Assembly (NCBI RefSeq): GCF_004322855.1
Contig: NZ_CP036402.1
Location: 2,728,001 to 2,792,000 of the forward strand
Length of the DNA stretch: 64,000 bases
Source of the DNA: Egibacter rhizosphaerae
GTDB taxonomy: Bacteria; Actinomycetota; Nitriliruptoria; Euzebyales; Egibacteraceae
Direction of reading: 5' to 3'
Positions 1-7,905 of the stretch are shown piece after piece. A program made the translations under genes and the position numbers. The notes below the pieces were generated by a model. It saw nothing but the letters and a program-made list of their open reading frames with translations, did no database searches and was not told where the DNA came from. Each line of letters opens with the position of its first letter. The first letter of the stretch is position 1.

Positions 1-1
1 G

Positions 2-1150
2 ATGTTCAACGAGGCCTGGAACACCGCGTCCAACAACCTGTTCTACGGGGCGCTGATCGCCTACCTCGTGGGGATGGTCGGCTACTTCTTCCGGATGGCG
101 TACACGCACGTCGGGCCCGACGGGACCCAGGCCACCAGCCCCATCGGCCGGCGCGTGGGGCTGGCCGCGACCGTCGTCACCGTGGGAGGGGCCGCCGCGC
201 ACCTCGTGAGCATCGTGCTCCGGGGACTTGCCGCGGGGCGCGCGCCGTGGGCGAACATGTACGAGTACTCGTCCGGCCTCGCGTTCCTCGTCGTGGTCAT
301 CGGGTTGATCGTCCTGCAGCGCCGCTACGGCTACACGCACGTGGTGGGGTTCGTGATCGCCCTCGCCGTGCTGATCATGGCCGGCGGCCTGATGCTGTAC
401 GCGGCCCCCGACCCCCTGCAGCCCTCACTGCAGAGTTGGTGGATCCGCGTGCACGTGAGTGCGGCGATGGTCGCCTCGTCGATCTTCACGGTCGCGTTCG
501 TCGCGACCGCCCTGTACCTGGTGAAGGACACCGCCGAACGCCGGCTGGCCGAGCGCAGCGGCCAGGCGTTCGGGGGCTCGACCGTCGGCGCCGCCAACGT
601 GGACGGTCCGTCGGGCCGACCGGAGGACGAGGTCGCGATCGACGCCGACGCGCCGATGGTCGCGCCTGCCACGGCGCAGCGGGAGGTGCTGGGCCTGTGG
701 CCGTTCCTGGTCGTCCCGGCCGTGATCGTGGCGGGCTACGTGTTGGCGGTCTGGCAGGCGCCGGTGGCTGCGGTGATCTCGGGCGGCGTGGCCGCGCTGC
801 TGGGCGGGTCGCTGCGCTACGCGGTGCCCTACCTGCCCGCCGCGGCCCAGCTCGACAACGTCGCGTACCGGACGGTGGCGTTCGCGTTCCCGATCTGGAC
901 GTTCGCGGTGATCGCGGGCGCGATCTGGGCCGAGGAGGCGTGGGGCCGCTACTGGGGGTGGGATCCCAAGGAGACCGCCTCGTTCGTGACCTGGGTGTTC
1001 TACGCCGGCTACCTGCACGCCCGAGCGACGCGCGGCTGGCGCGGGCGCGGTGCCGCGTGGATCGGCGTCGTCTCGTTCATCGCCCTGGTGGTGACGTTCT
1101 ACGCCGTGAACCTCTTCGTGGTCGGCCTGCACTCCTACGCGGGCGTGTAG
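2..1150 (+). CDS. ccsB: Cytochrome c biogenesis protein CcsB (CcsA/ResC-type)
   Basis: The 382-residue product is an integral membrane protein of the System II (Ccs) cytochrome c maturation machinery, which delivers haem across the membrane to apocytochromes. The haem-handling tryptophan-rich segment is visible at W318-E324 (WGWDPKE), followed by the family pattern of aromatic and small residues leading into a final membrane helix. About eight hydrophobic segments are present. A polar Gly/Asp/Glu-rich loop at residues 180-225 is longer than in many homologues. The start is the ATG at base 2, and the opening residues resemble CcsB N-termini, but with one upstream base a more upstream start cannot be excluded. 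The usual partner ResB and a thioredoxin-like protein would be expected just left of the window. No sign of breakage. Confidence 0.9.
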   Translation: MFNEAWNTASNNLFYGALIAYLVGMVGYFFRMAYTHVGPDGTQATSPIGRRVGLAATVVTVGGAAAHLVSIVLRGLAAGRAPWANMYEYSSGLAFLVVVIGLIVLQRRYGYTHVVGFVIALAVLIMAGGLMLYAAPDPLQPSLQSWWIRVHVSAAMVASSIFTVAFVATALYLVKDTAERRLAERSGQAFGGSTVGAANVDGPSGRPEDEVAIDADAPMVAPATAQREVLGLWPFLVVPAVIVAGYVLAVWQAPVAAVISGGVAALLGGSLRYAVPYLPAAAQLDNVAYRTVAFAFPIWTFAVIAGAIWAEEAWGRYWGWDPKETASFVTWVFYAGYLHARATRGWRGRGAAWIGVVSFIALVVTFYAVNLFVVGLHSYAGV

Positions 1151-1193
1151 CCGCCGTGACGCCCGGTGCGACTCGGCCCCGTACGGGGCAAGG

Positions 1194-1709
1194 TCAGGCG
1201 TGGCCGTCCGGTTCGCCCAGCCGCTCGAGGACGGTGGTGGTGATCGAGGCGAGCGCGTCGAGTTGCTGTGGGTCGAGCAGGTCGATCAGGTACCGGCGGA
1301 CGTGCTCCACGTGGGCGGGTGCGGCCGCCTCGATCGTTTCACGACCGTAGGCCGTGAGGACGACGTAGTCGCCCCGGCGGTCGCTCTCGCAGCCTTCGCG
1401 GGACACCAGGCCACGCCGCTCCATCCGCTTGAGGTGGTGCGAGAGCCGGCTCTTCTCCCAGTCCGTGAGCTCACACAGTTGGAAGGAGCGCAGCCGTCCG
1501 TCGGAGGCCTCGGACAGGTGGACCAGCACCTCGTAGTCGGCGAGTGACAGGCCCGCCGCGGCCAGCAGCTCGCGGTTCAGGCGCGTTGCCAGGCGCCCCT
1601 GCATGCGGACGAAGCCCCGCCAGGCCGCCAGCTCACGATCGTCGAGCCAGCGTGGCTCGCTCGTCCGCGGCGCCACGCCGCCCGTCCCGCTGGTCGTGTT
1701 CAGGCTCAT
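1194..1709 (-). CDS. MarR-family transcriptional regulator
   Basis: The 171-residue protein has the MarR winged-helix fold. A dimerisation helix covers residues 25-50, the recognition helix is around the SRLSHHLKRMERRGL stretch near residues 85-100, and a wing follows with conserved Asp/Arg residues (ESDRRG). MarR proteins usually repress a neighbouring gene and release DNA when they bind a small aromatic or phenolic ligand or are oxidised. It is transcribed away from the YceI gene. The 112-base space between them carries two inverted repeats with GTTGA/TCAAC arms overlapping a promoter, so autoregulation and control of YceI are likely. The ligand cannot be told from the sequence. Confidence 0.88.
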   Translation of the reverse strand: MSLNTTSGTGGVAPRTSEPRWLDDRELAAWRGFVRMQGRLATRLNRELLAAAGLSLADYEVLVHLSEASDGRLRSFQLCELTDWEKSRLSHHLKRMERRGLVSREGCESDRRGDYVVLTAYGRETIEAAAPAHVEHVRRYLIDLLDPQQLDALASITTTVLERLGEPDGHA

Positions 1710-1733
1710 CGAGTCGAGTGTAGCGCACCTATG

Positions 1734-1774
1734 GTTGACGCGTCATCAACTTGGGGTATGGTTGAGGTGTCAAC
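1734..1774 (+). promoter_or_regulatory. Divergent marR/yceI promoter with two MarR-type operators
   Basis: Two inverted repeats share the same arms. GTTGA-N7-TCAAC spans 1734-1750 and contains the perfect palindrome TGACGCGTCA at 1736-1745. GTTGA-N4-TCAAC spans 1761-1774. A -35 TTGACG at 1735-1740 and a -10 TATGGT at 1757-1762 with a 16-base spacer lie inside the repeats, so a bound dimer would block transcription of the YceI gene. Binding by the adjacent MarR protein is inferred from position and symmetry. Confidence 0.6.
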
Positions 1775-1821
1775 GAGCAGATCACCTGTGTGCTGCCGAC
1801 CCCGAACCCAAGGAGACACCG

Positions 1822-2385
1822 ATGAGCACGGCCACGATCACGGACCACGAGCGCTTGACCGGCACGTACAGCATCGACCCCGACCACAGCCGGATCGGGT
1901 TCGTCGCCCGGCACGCGATGGTCTCCAAGGTGCGCGGCACCTTCAACGAGTTCGAAGGGACCGTGTACGCCGACGGCTCCAACCCCGAGAACTCCCGCGC
2001 CGAGCTCACCATCCAGGCCGCCAGCATCGACACGGCCAACGAGCAGCGCGACGGGCACCTGCGCAGCAACGACTTCTTCGCGATGGACCAGTACCCCGAG
2101 ATCACCTTCGTCTCGACCTCGGTCGAGCAGGTCGGCGACCTCCAGTACAAGGTGCACGGGGACCTCACGGTGCGCGGCGTCACCCAGCCGGTCACCGTCG
2201 ACGTCGAGCAGAACGGCGGCGTCGTCGACCCGTGGGGCTACCTGCGCGTCGGCTTCGAGGGCACGACGAAGGTCGACCGCAAGGACTTCGGCCTCACCTG
2301 GAACGCCTCCCTCGACGCCGGCGGCGTCCTCGTTGGCGACGAGGTCACCATCGAGGTCGAGATCGCCGCTGTGAAGGGCGAGTAG
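1822..2385 (+). CDS. YceI-family lipid-binding protein
   Basis: The 187-residue product is a YceI-like lipocalin-type beta-barrel, a family that binds polyisoprenoids or other long amphipathic molecules. Diagnostic stretches are the N-terminal Y-x-I-D-P-x-H-S pattern, the central NEQRDGHLRSNDFFAMDQYPE segment split by conserved H and D residues, the LTVRG.T.PV strand and the C-terminal K-D-F-G-L-T-W-N stretch. There is no obvious signal peptide, so a cytoplasmic location is likely. The ATG at 1822 is preceded by AGGAGA at 1811-1816. It is divergent from the MarR gene and downstream of its operators, so expression is probably derepressed by an inducer. Proximity to menaquinone genes makes an isoprenoid ligand attractive but unproven. 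Confidence 0.88.
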   Translation: MSTATITDHERLTGTYSIDPDHSRIGFVARHAMVSKVRGTFNEFEGTVYADGSNPENSRAELTIQAASIDTANEQRDGHLRSNDFFAMDQYPEITFVSTSVEQVGDLQYKVHGDLTVRGVTQPVTVDVEQNGGVVDPWGYLRVGFEGTTKVDRKDFGLTWNASLDAGGVLVGDEVTIEVEIAAVKGE

Positions 2386-2430
2386 TACTCCGCGACCCAC
2401 GGGGCGAGGCGCCGGGCCGCGCGGTCCTCG

Positions 2431-3789
2431 TCACCGTGGCGAGCCCGGCCCGTCGCGGTAGAGGTCGGCGGGCGTGGTGACCGCGGAGCCGTCGCGGGCG
2501 AGGACCTCCAGCGCCTCCGGTCGGGCGTACGGTCCGCCGGCGAGCGCATCGGCGAGGCGCGCCCGCTCGGCCTCCCCGTCGACGCCCGTCGCCCATCGCG
2601 CGGTCGCGGCCGCCGCCGGGGTGTCGCCGCGCAGGGCCAGGGCATCGATGCCGCCGTCCTCGGCGCCACGCCACCACGGCTCGCAGGCGCACTGCTCGCG
2701 TTCGCCGAGCCAGTCGCGAGCCACCGCGGCGAGCGTCTGCTGCTGGCTCGCGGCGATCCGGTCGCGGTGCGCGGCGAGCACCCCGCCGCCGCGCCCGAGC
2801 TCGAACGCCTCGCGGTGCGGCTGCACCAGCGCCAGCCACAGGCGCAGCAGCGGATCCCGAACCGTGTAGCGCACCTTGCGGGTGCGGCGCGCGTCGTCGC
2901 CCGCAGGCGTGAGCCGAGCGATCAGGCCGAGCTCCGCGAGCGTGTCGAGCGCCTCGCTCGTCGTGGCGGGGGCGAGGTGCGCGCGCTCGCGGATCGCGCC
3001 GAACGTGCCGGCCCCGAGCGCGACGAGTTCGAGGGTGCGCGCGGCGGCGGAGGCGGGGTTGAGCTCCTGCAGCACGACCGTGCCCTCGTCGCCCAGCGGC
3101 GCGCCCGGGCCGTCGAGCAGCTCGGTGAGGTTGTCCACCGCGTCGTGCCGGGGATCCCACAGCCCGAGGTAGCGGGGCATGCCCCCGACGGCGGTGTACG
3201 CCTCGAGCACGGCCTCGGGCTCGCCGTCGACGAGCAGCGGGGCCTCCCGCCACGAGAACGGTGCGAGGCGCACGTGCGCGTCCGCGCGGCCGAACAGCGG
3301 GGCGTCGGCGGCGACGAGCTCCTCCATCAGCCCCACGTGGCTGCCGGCCAGCACGAGCGACAGCCGTGCCTGCCCCCGGTGATCCCAGCGGGCCTGCAGC
3401 GTCGATGGCAGCGACGGATCGGCCTCGCACAGGTACGGGAACTCGTCCAGCACGACGAGCAGCGGGGTCTCCTCGCTGCGGGCGAACAGGTAGCCGAGCG
3501 CGGCGTCCCAGGAGTCGAGGTGCCCGAGGTCGAGCAGGTCACCGGGCATCGGCGGGACCGCGGCGCGGATGCGCTCCTCGAGACGTCGCAACGCCTCGCT
3601 GGCCGGCGCGCGCGTGCCCGGAAGGAAGATCGCGCGGCCGCCCTGCTCCTCCCACTCGCGGGCGTAGCGGTCGAGGAGTGCGGTCTTGCCCACCCGTCGG
3701 CGACCGGACACGACGGCGAGGCCCGGCTCGCGCCCGAGCGCCTTCTGGAGCGCGGACAGTTCACGTTCGCGGTTGACAAACTTCGGCAT
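2431..3789 (-). CDS. AAA-type ATPase with C-terminal DUF234-like domain
   Basis: The 452-residue protein starts with an archaeal-type ATPase domain. A Walker A motif G-R-R-R-V-G-K-T lies at residues 29-36 and a Walker B stretch LLVVLDEFPYL around residue 114. A winged-helix-like middle (residues 245-290) and a C-terminal part with features of DUF234 (nuclease-like fold, conserved W and E residues) follow. Members of this group are common in bacteria and archaea and remain without a settled role. It is a single gene facing the YceI gene. The ATG at 3789 lies 11 residues ahead of the first conserved segment, which fits the family. Nothing links it functionally to its neighbours. Confidence 0.8.
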   Translation of the reverse strand: MPKFVNRERELSALQKALGREPGLAVVSGRRRVGKTALLDRYAREWEEQGGRAIFLPGTRAPASEALRRLEERIRAAVPPMPGDLLDLGHLDSWDAALGYLFARSEETPLLVVLDEFPYLCEADPSLPSTLQARWDHRGQARLSLVLAGSHVGLMEELVAADAPLFGRADAHVRLAPFSWREAPLLVDGEPEAVLEAYTAVGGMPRYLGLWDPRHDAVDNLTELLDGPGAPLGDEGTVVLQELNPASAAARTLELVALGAGTFGAIRERAHLAPATTSEALDTLAELGLIARLTPAGDDARRTRKVRYTVRDPLLRLWLALVQPHREAFELGRGGGVLAAHRDRIAASQQQTLAAVARDWLGEREQCACEPWWRGAEDGGIDALALRGDTPAAAATARWATGVDGEAERARLADALAGGPYARPEALEVLARDGSAVTTPADLYRDGPGSPR

Positions 3790-3866
3790 AACCGAAGTAT
3801 GGCCGATCCGAAGCGACGATGCCAGGACCCGGCTCGGGTCCGTTCAGGTCGGGTCCGTGCAGGCGG

Positions 3867-4556
3867 TCAGTACTGCTTCTTGAGGTTGCGCGCCTTGACC
3901 TTGGAGGTGCCGACACCCTTGAACGAGCCCGGGTGGGTGCGCCAGAACATCGTCCAGACCGCGCCGACGACGATCAGGAGCGCGCCCAGCCCGAGCACGA
4001 TCGGGTGCTGGACGAAGAAGTTCAGGGCGATTGCCGCCAACCCGAGCCAGATCGTGACCACGGCCCAGTTCGTGTCGGCCGTGCCGACGCTGCCGTAGGG
4101 TCCGGCGCCGGGACCGGTCGTCTGGTCGACCTCGTCGAGGGGGAACCTCGCCCAGTACCGGTCGTAGGACCGCGACTGGATGCGCTCGGGGTTGTCGAGG
4201 ATGCTCGTCGGGCGACGGGGGAAGCGCTCGGGGTCGTGGGGCTCGGGCGGGGCGACGTCGGGGACCTCGCTGCCGTGTGACTCCACCTCGGTGGGCAGGT
4301 CGCGCTCCTGCTCGGGCAGCTGCTGCACCCGGGTGAACTCGCGCTGAGCCTGCGTGACGTAGTCACCGGCCTCGCGGTCCTCGTTGCCGATCCGGCGGAC
4401 CATCGGCGCCGTGGCGTCGGGCTCGTCGGCTTCGGCTGCCTCGCTGCGCTCGGAAGCCTCGTCGGCCGCGGACCCCGTGCCGTTGTCCGGCTCGTTGGCC
4501 TCGTCGGTCTCGCCGGTCTCGTCCTCGTCGCGCCGCTCGGCCTCGGCGTCGCTCAT
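3867..4556 (-). CDS. Conserved hypothetical membrane protein, acidic N-terminus
   Basis: I do not recognise this 229-residue protein. Residues 1-60 are strongly acidic and of low complexity (Glu, Asp, Ala). A middle portion to about residue 150 is rich in Pro, Glu and Arg. Two hydrophobic segments near residues 168-186 and 190-208 predict a membrane hairpin, and the short C-terminus is basic (ending KKQY). Ending in a basic tail after two membrane spans suggests that both termini are cytoplasmic. The ATG at 4556 has a GGAGCGTG-like upstream sequence. It lies 32 bases downstream of menE on the same strand and may share its transcript. Actinobacterial genomes often carry similar small membrane proteins in this position type, but no function follows. 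Confidence 0.6.
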   Translation of the reverse strand: MSDAEAERRDEDETGETDEANEPDNGTGSAADEASERSEAAEADEPDATAPMVRRIGNEDREAGDYVTQAQREFTRVQQLPEQERDLPTEVESHGSEVPDVAPPEPHDPERFPRRPTSILDNPERIQSRSYDRYWARFPLDEVDQTTGPGAGPYGSVGTADTNWAVVTIWLGLAAIALNFFVQHPIVLGLGALLIVVGAVWTMFWRTHPGSFKGVGTSKVKARNLKKQY

Positions 4557-4588
4557 CGCACGCTCCTCTCGACCCGTCGGGGGCCGTT

Positions 4589-5929
4589 CTACCGCGGCGC
4601 GCGCGGTTCCGCACACCGGCCCGTGCCGTCGAGCCCGCTCGGTCCGGGCAGCGCGTCGCGCCGGACCTTGCCGAGCGGCGTGCGCGGGATGGCGTCCACG
4701 GCGACGACGTCGCGGGGCGCGGCGGCCCGGCCGAGGCGTTCGGCGGCGTGCCGGCGCAGTTCCTCGAGGGTGGGCAGGTCGCGGTGGGTGGGCACGCACC
4801 AGGCGACGAGCCGTTCGCCCCACTCGGGATCGGGCAGCCCCCCGGCCGCCGCGTCGGCGATCCCCGGATGGGCGGCGAGACAGGCCGCCACGGCCTCGAC
4901 GTCCACGGTCTCCCCACCGGTGGTGACCGCGGCGTCGAGGCGTCCCTCGACCACGAGCCGGTCGCCGTCCCACCGGCCCCGGTCGCCGGTGGCGAACCAT
5001 CCGTCCGCGAACGCCTCCGCGGTGCGTGCCGGGTCGAGGTGGTACCCGTCGGAGAGCACCGGCCCAGTGACGTGGATCCGCCCGGTGTCGTCGAGCGCGA
5101 CCCGCACACCGTCGAGCGGCCGGCCGTCGTAGACACAGCCCCCCGCGGTCTCGCTCATCCCGTAGCTCTCCACCAGGGGCGCGCCCGCGGCGACGGCGCG
5201 CTCGCGCACCTCGCCGGGCAGGGCCGCGCCACCCAGCAGCACCGTGCGATACCCCGAGAGGTCCACGCCCGCGTCCAGCAGCCGGGAGAGCATCGTCGGC
5301 ACGAGCGCGACGCGGTTGGCGGGCGCGCGGGCGACCTCGCCGGGGTCGACGTCGGGCGCGCGGGCGAGCTCGGGCGCGCGGGCGATCTCGCCGGGGTCGA
5401 ACGGCGCGACGATGCGGACCGGCGCGCCCAGGGCGCGGGCCCGGAGCAGGACGAGCAGCCCCGCGACGTGGTGGGGTGGCAGGCACGCCAACCACACGTC
5501 GTCGGGCCGGCTGTCGAGGCGGGCGAGACCCGCGGTCACGCTCGCCCGCAGCGCGCGGTGGGAGAGCCGCACGCCCTTGGGCGCCCCGCTCGAGCCACTG
5601 GTGGCGACGACCAGCGCGGTGCCACGCGGGACCGGTTCGGCCTCGGCCCGCCACTCGATGGTCGCCGACGATGCGACGTCCGCGGGGGTCGGGGGCGCGA
5701 ATGGCCGGGTGCCGGCGGCGGGGGGCTCGACGACCGCTCGGGGGCGCAAGGTGGCGAGGAGCCGGTCGCGGGCCGGCGGGGCCAGCTCCGGGTCGATCGG
5801 CAGGACGGCCGCCCCGCGCGCCCACACCGCGTCGACGGTCGGCAGCAGCGCGGGACCGGGACGGGCCACGACCCCGACGAGCGGCGCGTGGGGGGCGTCC
5901 GCGGGTGCCGGTTCCAGCGATGCGACCAC
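4589..5929 (-). CDS. menE: o-Succinylbenzoate-CoA ligase (MenE), menaquinone synthesis
   Basis: MenE activates o-succinylbenzoate with ATP and CoA, giving the substrate of naphthoate synthase. The 446-residue protein has the ANL-superfamily phosphate-binding motif A-T-S-G-S-S-G-A-P-K-G near residue 112. The Y-G-M-S-E-T motif is near residue 255, the GDRG hinge region near 330, and the C-terminal catalytic lysine motif L-G-K-V-R-R-D near 420. The chosen start is GTG at 5929. An upstream extension in the same frame reads through the menA promoter and has no family resemblance. The gene is divergent from menA-menC-menD. An Ala-Arg-Pro-rich internal repeat (see 5321-5400) lengthens a loop around residue 185. 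MenE rather than another acyl-CoA ligase is supported by the compact size and the neighbouring men genes. Confidence 0.88.
   Translation of the reverse strand: MVASLEPAPADAPHAPLVGVVARPGPALLPTVDAVWARGAAVLPIDPELAPPARDRLLATLRPRAVVEPPAAGTRPFAPPTPADVASSATIEWRAEAEPVPRGTALVVATSGSSGAPKGVRLSHRALRASVTAGLARLDSRPDDVWLACLPPHHVAGLLVLLRARALGAPVRIVAPFDPGEIARAPELARAPDVDPGEVARAPANRVALVPTMLSRLLDAGVDLSGYRTVLLGGAALPGEVRERAVAAGAPLVESYGMSETAGGCVYDGRPLDGVRVALDDTGRIHVTGPVLSDGYHLDPARTAEAFADGWFATGDRGRWDGDRLVVEGRLDAAVTTGGETVDVEAVAACLAAHPGIADAAAGGLPDPEWGERLVAWCVPTHRDLPTLEELRRHAAERLGRAAAPRDVVAVDAIPRTPLGKVRRDALPGPSGLDGTGRCAEPRAPR
5321..5400 (-). repeat. In-frame 51-bp-period direct repeat inside menE
   Basis: A 29-base unit at 5321-5349 recurs at 5372-5400 with one mismatch, and a partial third copy lies between them at 5354-5372. 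The period is 51 bases, or 17 codons, so the reading frame is kept. The encoded peptide repeats the pattern D-P-G-E-(I/V)-A-R-A-P. This looks like a slippage duplication in a surface loop of the ligase. Confidence 0.75.
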
Positions 5930-6055
5930 GCGGCCACGATACCCTGCGGCGATCCTGGCCCCGTGTGGCGGCCGAGCGGCGCCCACTCGGGGTCGGCGCG
6001 GTGTCGTCCCGGTGTCGTCCGCCGCTGCCCGTCCCGCTGCTCGATGGAGGTGCCC

Positions 6056-6949
6056 GTGGCCGCGTCCGCGCGCGTGTGGCTCGACGCGGCGCGCCCCGCC
6101 ACGTTGCCGGCCGCGCTCTCCCCGGTGCTGGTCGGCACGGCGATCGCCGACGCGTTCGTGCCGTGGCGAGCGCTCGCCGCGCTGATCGTCGCGCTGGCAT
6201 TCCAGGTCGCGGTGAACTTCGCCAACGACTACCAGGACGCGACCCGGGGCGTCGACACCGCCGAGCGCACGGGTCCGCGCCGGGCCGTGGCGTCGGGCAC
6301 CGTGAGTGCCGCAGCGATGCGGAACGCGGCCGCGCTCGCGGTCGTCATCGCGTGCGCGGCGGGGCTCGCGCTCGCCGCGACGGTCTCGTGGTGGCTGATC
6401 GCCGTGGGCGCGTTCTGCGCGCTCGCGGCCTGGGCCTACTCCGGCGGACCCCGCCCGTACGCCTCCGCGGGGCTCGGTGAGGCCTTCGTGTTCGTCTGCT
6501 TCGGGCTCGTCGCCACCGTGGGCTCGGCGTTCGTGCACGACGCGGCCGTTCCCCCGGCGGCCTGGCCCGCGGCAGTCGCGATGGGGCTGCTCGCCTCGGC
6601 GATCCTGGTCGCCAACAACCTGCGCGACCTGCCCACCGACGAGGCGGCCGGCAAGCGCACCCTGGCGGTGCGTCTCGGCGATCGCCCCACGCGCTGGCTC
6701 TACGTCGCGCTGCTCACCGGAGCCTTCGTGTGCCTCCCGTTCGTCGCGTGGCTGGCGGGGGAGTGGCAGCCGCTGATCGCGCTCGTGGTGGGGCTGCAGG
6801 CCGTGCTCCCGTCCCAGGCGGTTCTGACGGGCGGCCAGAGCGGCCGGGGCGCCGCGGGATCCGAGCTGGTTCCGATCCTGATGGCCACCGCGCGGCTGCA
6901 ACTGCTCGTCGCGTTGCTGGTCACCCTCGGGTTCATGCTGGCGGCCTGA
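6056..6949 (+). CDS. menA: 1,4-Dihydroxy-2-naphthoate polyprenyltransferase (MenA)
   Basis: MenA attaches the polyprenyl side chain to 1,4-dihydroxy-2-naphthoate in the membrane, giving demethylmenaquinone. The 297-residue protein has the UbiA-superfamily first Asp-rich motif N-D-Y-x-D-A-T-R-G near residue 56. The second, N-N-L-R-D-L-P-T-D, is near residue 188. About eight hydrophobic helices lie between and after them. GTG at 6056 is chosen because GGAGG at 6046-6050 sits five bases upstream. An in-frame ATG at 6044 would overlap that ribosome-binding site. The stop overlaps the ATG of menC (TGATG), so menA, menC and menD form one translationally coupled unit. The side-chain donor may come from the polyprenyl diphosphate synthase at 34.6 kb. 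Confidence 0.92.
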   Translation: MAASARVWLDAARPATLPAALSPVLVGTAIADAFVPWRALAALIVALAFQVAVNFANDYQDATRGVDTAERTGPRRAVASGTVSAAAMRNAAALAVVIACAAGLALAATVSWWLIAVGAFCALAAWAYSGGPRPYASAGLGEAFVFVCFGLVATVGSAFVHDAAVPPAAWPAAVAMGLLASAILVANNLRDLPTDEAAGKRTLAVRLGDRPTRWLYVALLTGAFVCLPFVAWLAGEWQPLIALVVGLQAVLPSQAVLTGGQSGRGAAGSELVPILMATARLQLLVALLVTLGFMLAA

Positions 6950-7905
6950 TGCACCCGTTCGTGATCCCGCTCACCACGCGGTTCCGCGGTGTCGACGAGC
7001 GCGCCGGGGTGCTCGTGGAGGGGGCCGCCGGTTGGGGCGAGTTCAGCCCCTTCCCCGAGTACCCGCCCGAGGTGGCCGCGCGCTGGGCCGCCGCCGCGCG
7101 GGAGGCCGCCAACGCCGGGTGGCCGGCCCCCCGGCGTGAGCGGGTGCCGGTCAACTGCCTCGTGCCCGCCGTCGGTCCCGACCGTGCCGCGGAGATCGTC
7201 GCCGCCAGCGGATGCGCGACCGCGAAGGTGAAGGTCGCCGAGCCCAGCCAGCCGCTGTCGGCCGACATCGACCGCGTCGCCGCGGTGCGCGCCGCCCTCG
7301 GGCCCGGCGGCCACGTCCGTGTGGACGCCAACGCCGCCTGGGACCTCGAGGCCGCCGAGCGGGCGCTGCGTGCCCTCGACCGGTACGCGCTCGAGTACGC
7401 CGAGCAGCCGGTTCCCGGCCTCGACGGACTCGCCGAGCTGCGCCGGCGGGTCGACGTGCCGCTCGCGGCGGACGAGGCGATCCGCACCGCCGACGACCCG
7501 CTGCGTGCGGCGAACACCGCCGCCTGCGACGTGGTCGTCGTCAAGGTCCAACCGCTCGGGGGGGTGGCACCCGCGTTGGAGATCGCGCACCGCTGCCACG
7601 AGCGCGGGGTCGCCACGGTCGTGTCCAGCGCCGTCGAGACCAGCGTCGGGCTGGCCGCGGGCGTCGCGCTGGCCGCGGCCCTGCCGGAACTCCCACACGC
7701 GTGCGGGCTCGGGACGCAGTCCCTGCTCACCGGTGACGTCGTGGTCGACCCGCTGGTGCCCGTCGCCGGCAGCCTGCCGGTCGGACCGCCGACCGTGGAC
7801 CCCGAGGCGCTGGCGCGATGGACCCCGGACCCCGATCGGGCGGCCGCGCTCCGGGAGCGGCTGCGTGCCGCCGAGGCCGTCGTGGCCGGCGGGGACCCTC
7901 GATGA
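6949..7905 (+). CDS. menC: o-Succinylbenzoate synthase (MenC)
   Basis: MenC dehydrates SHCHC to o-succinylbenzoate. The 318-residue protein belongs to the enolase superfamily. A catalytic K-V-K segment lies near residue 93, metal ligands follow in R-V-D-A-N near 125, E in Y-A-E-Q-P near 151 and D-E in A-A-D-E-A near 174, and a second catalytic lysine is in V-V-K-V-Q near 198. It is shorter at the N-terminus than many OSBS enzymes, as is usual in Actinobacteria, where the capping domain is reduced. The start ATG overlaps the menA stop and the stop overlaps the menD ATG (ATGA). Other enolase-superfamily activities such as N-acylamino-acid racemase are possible in principle, but the men context settles it. 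Confidence 0.92.
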   Translation: MHPFVIPLTTRFRGVDERAGVLVEGAAGWGEFSPFPEYPPEVAARWAAAAREAANAGWPAPRRERVPVNCLVPAVGPDRAAEIVAASGCATAKVKVAEPSQPLSADIDRVAAVRAALGPGGHVRVDANAAWDLEAAERALRALDRYALEYAEQPVPGLDGLAELRRRVDVPLAADEAIRTADDPLRAANTAACDVVVVKVQPLGGVAPALEIAHRCHERGVATVVSSAVETSVGLAAGVALAAALPELPHACGLGTQSLLTGDVVVDPLVPVAGSLPVGPPTVDPEALARWTPDPDRAAALRERLRAAEAVVAGGDPR

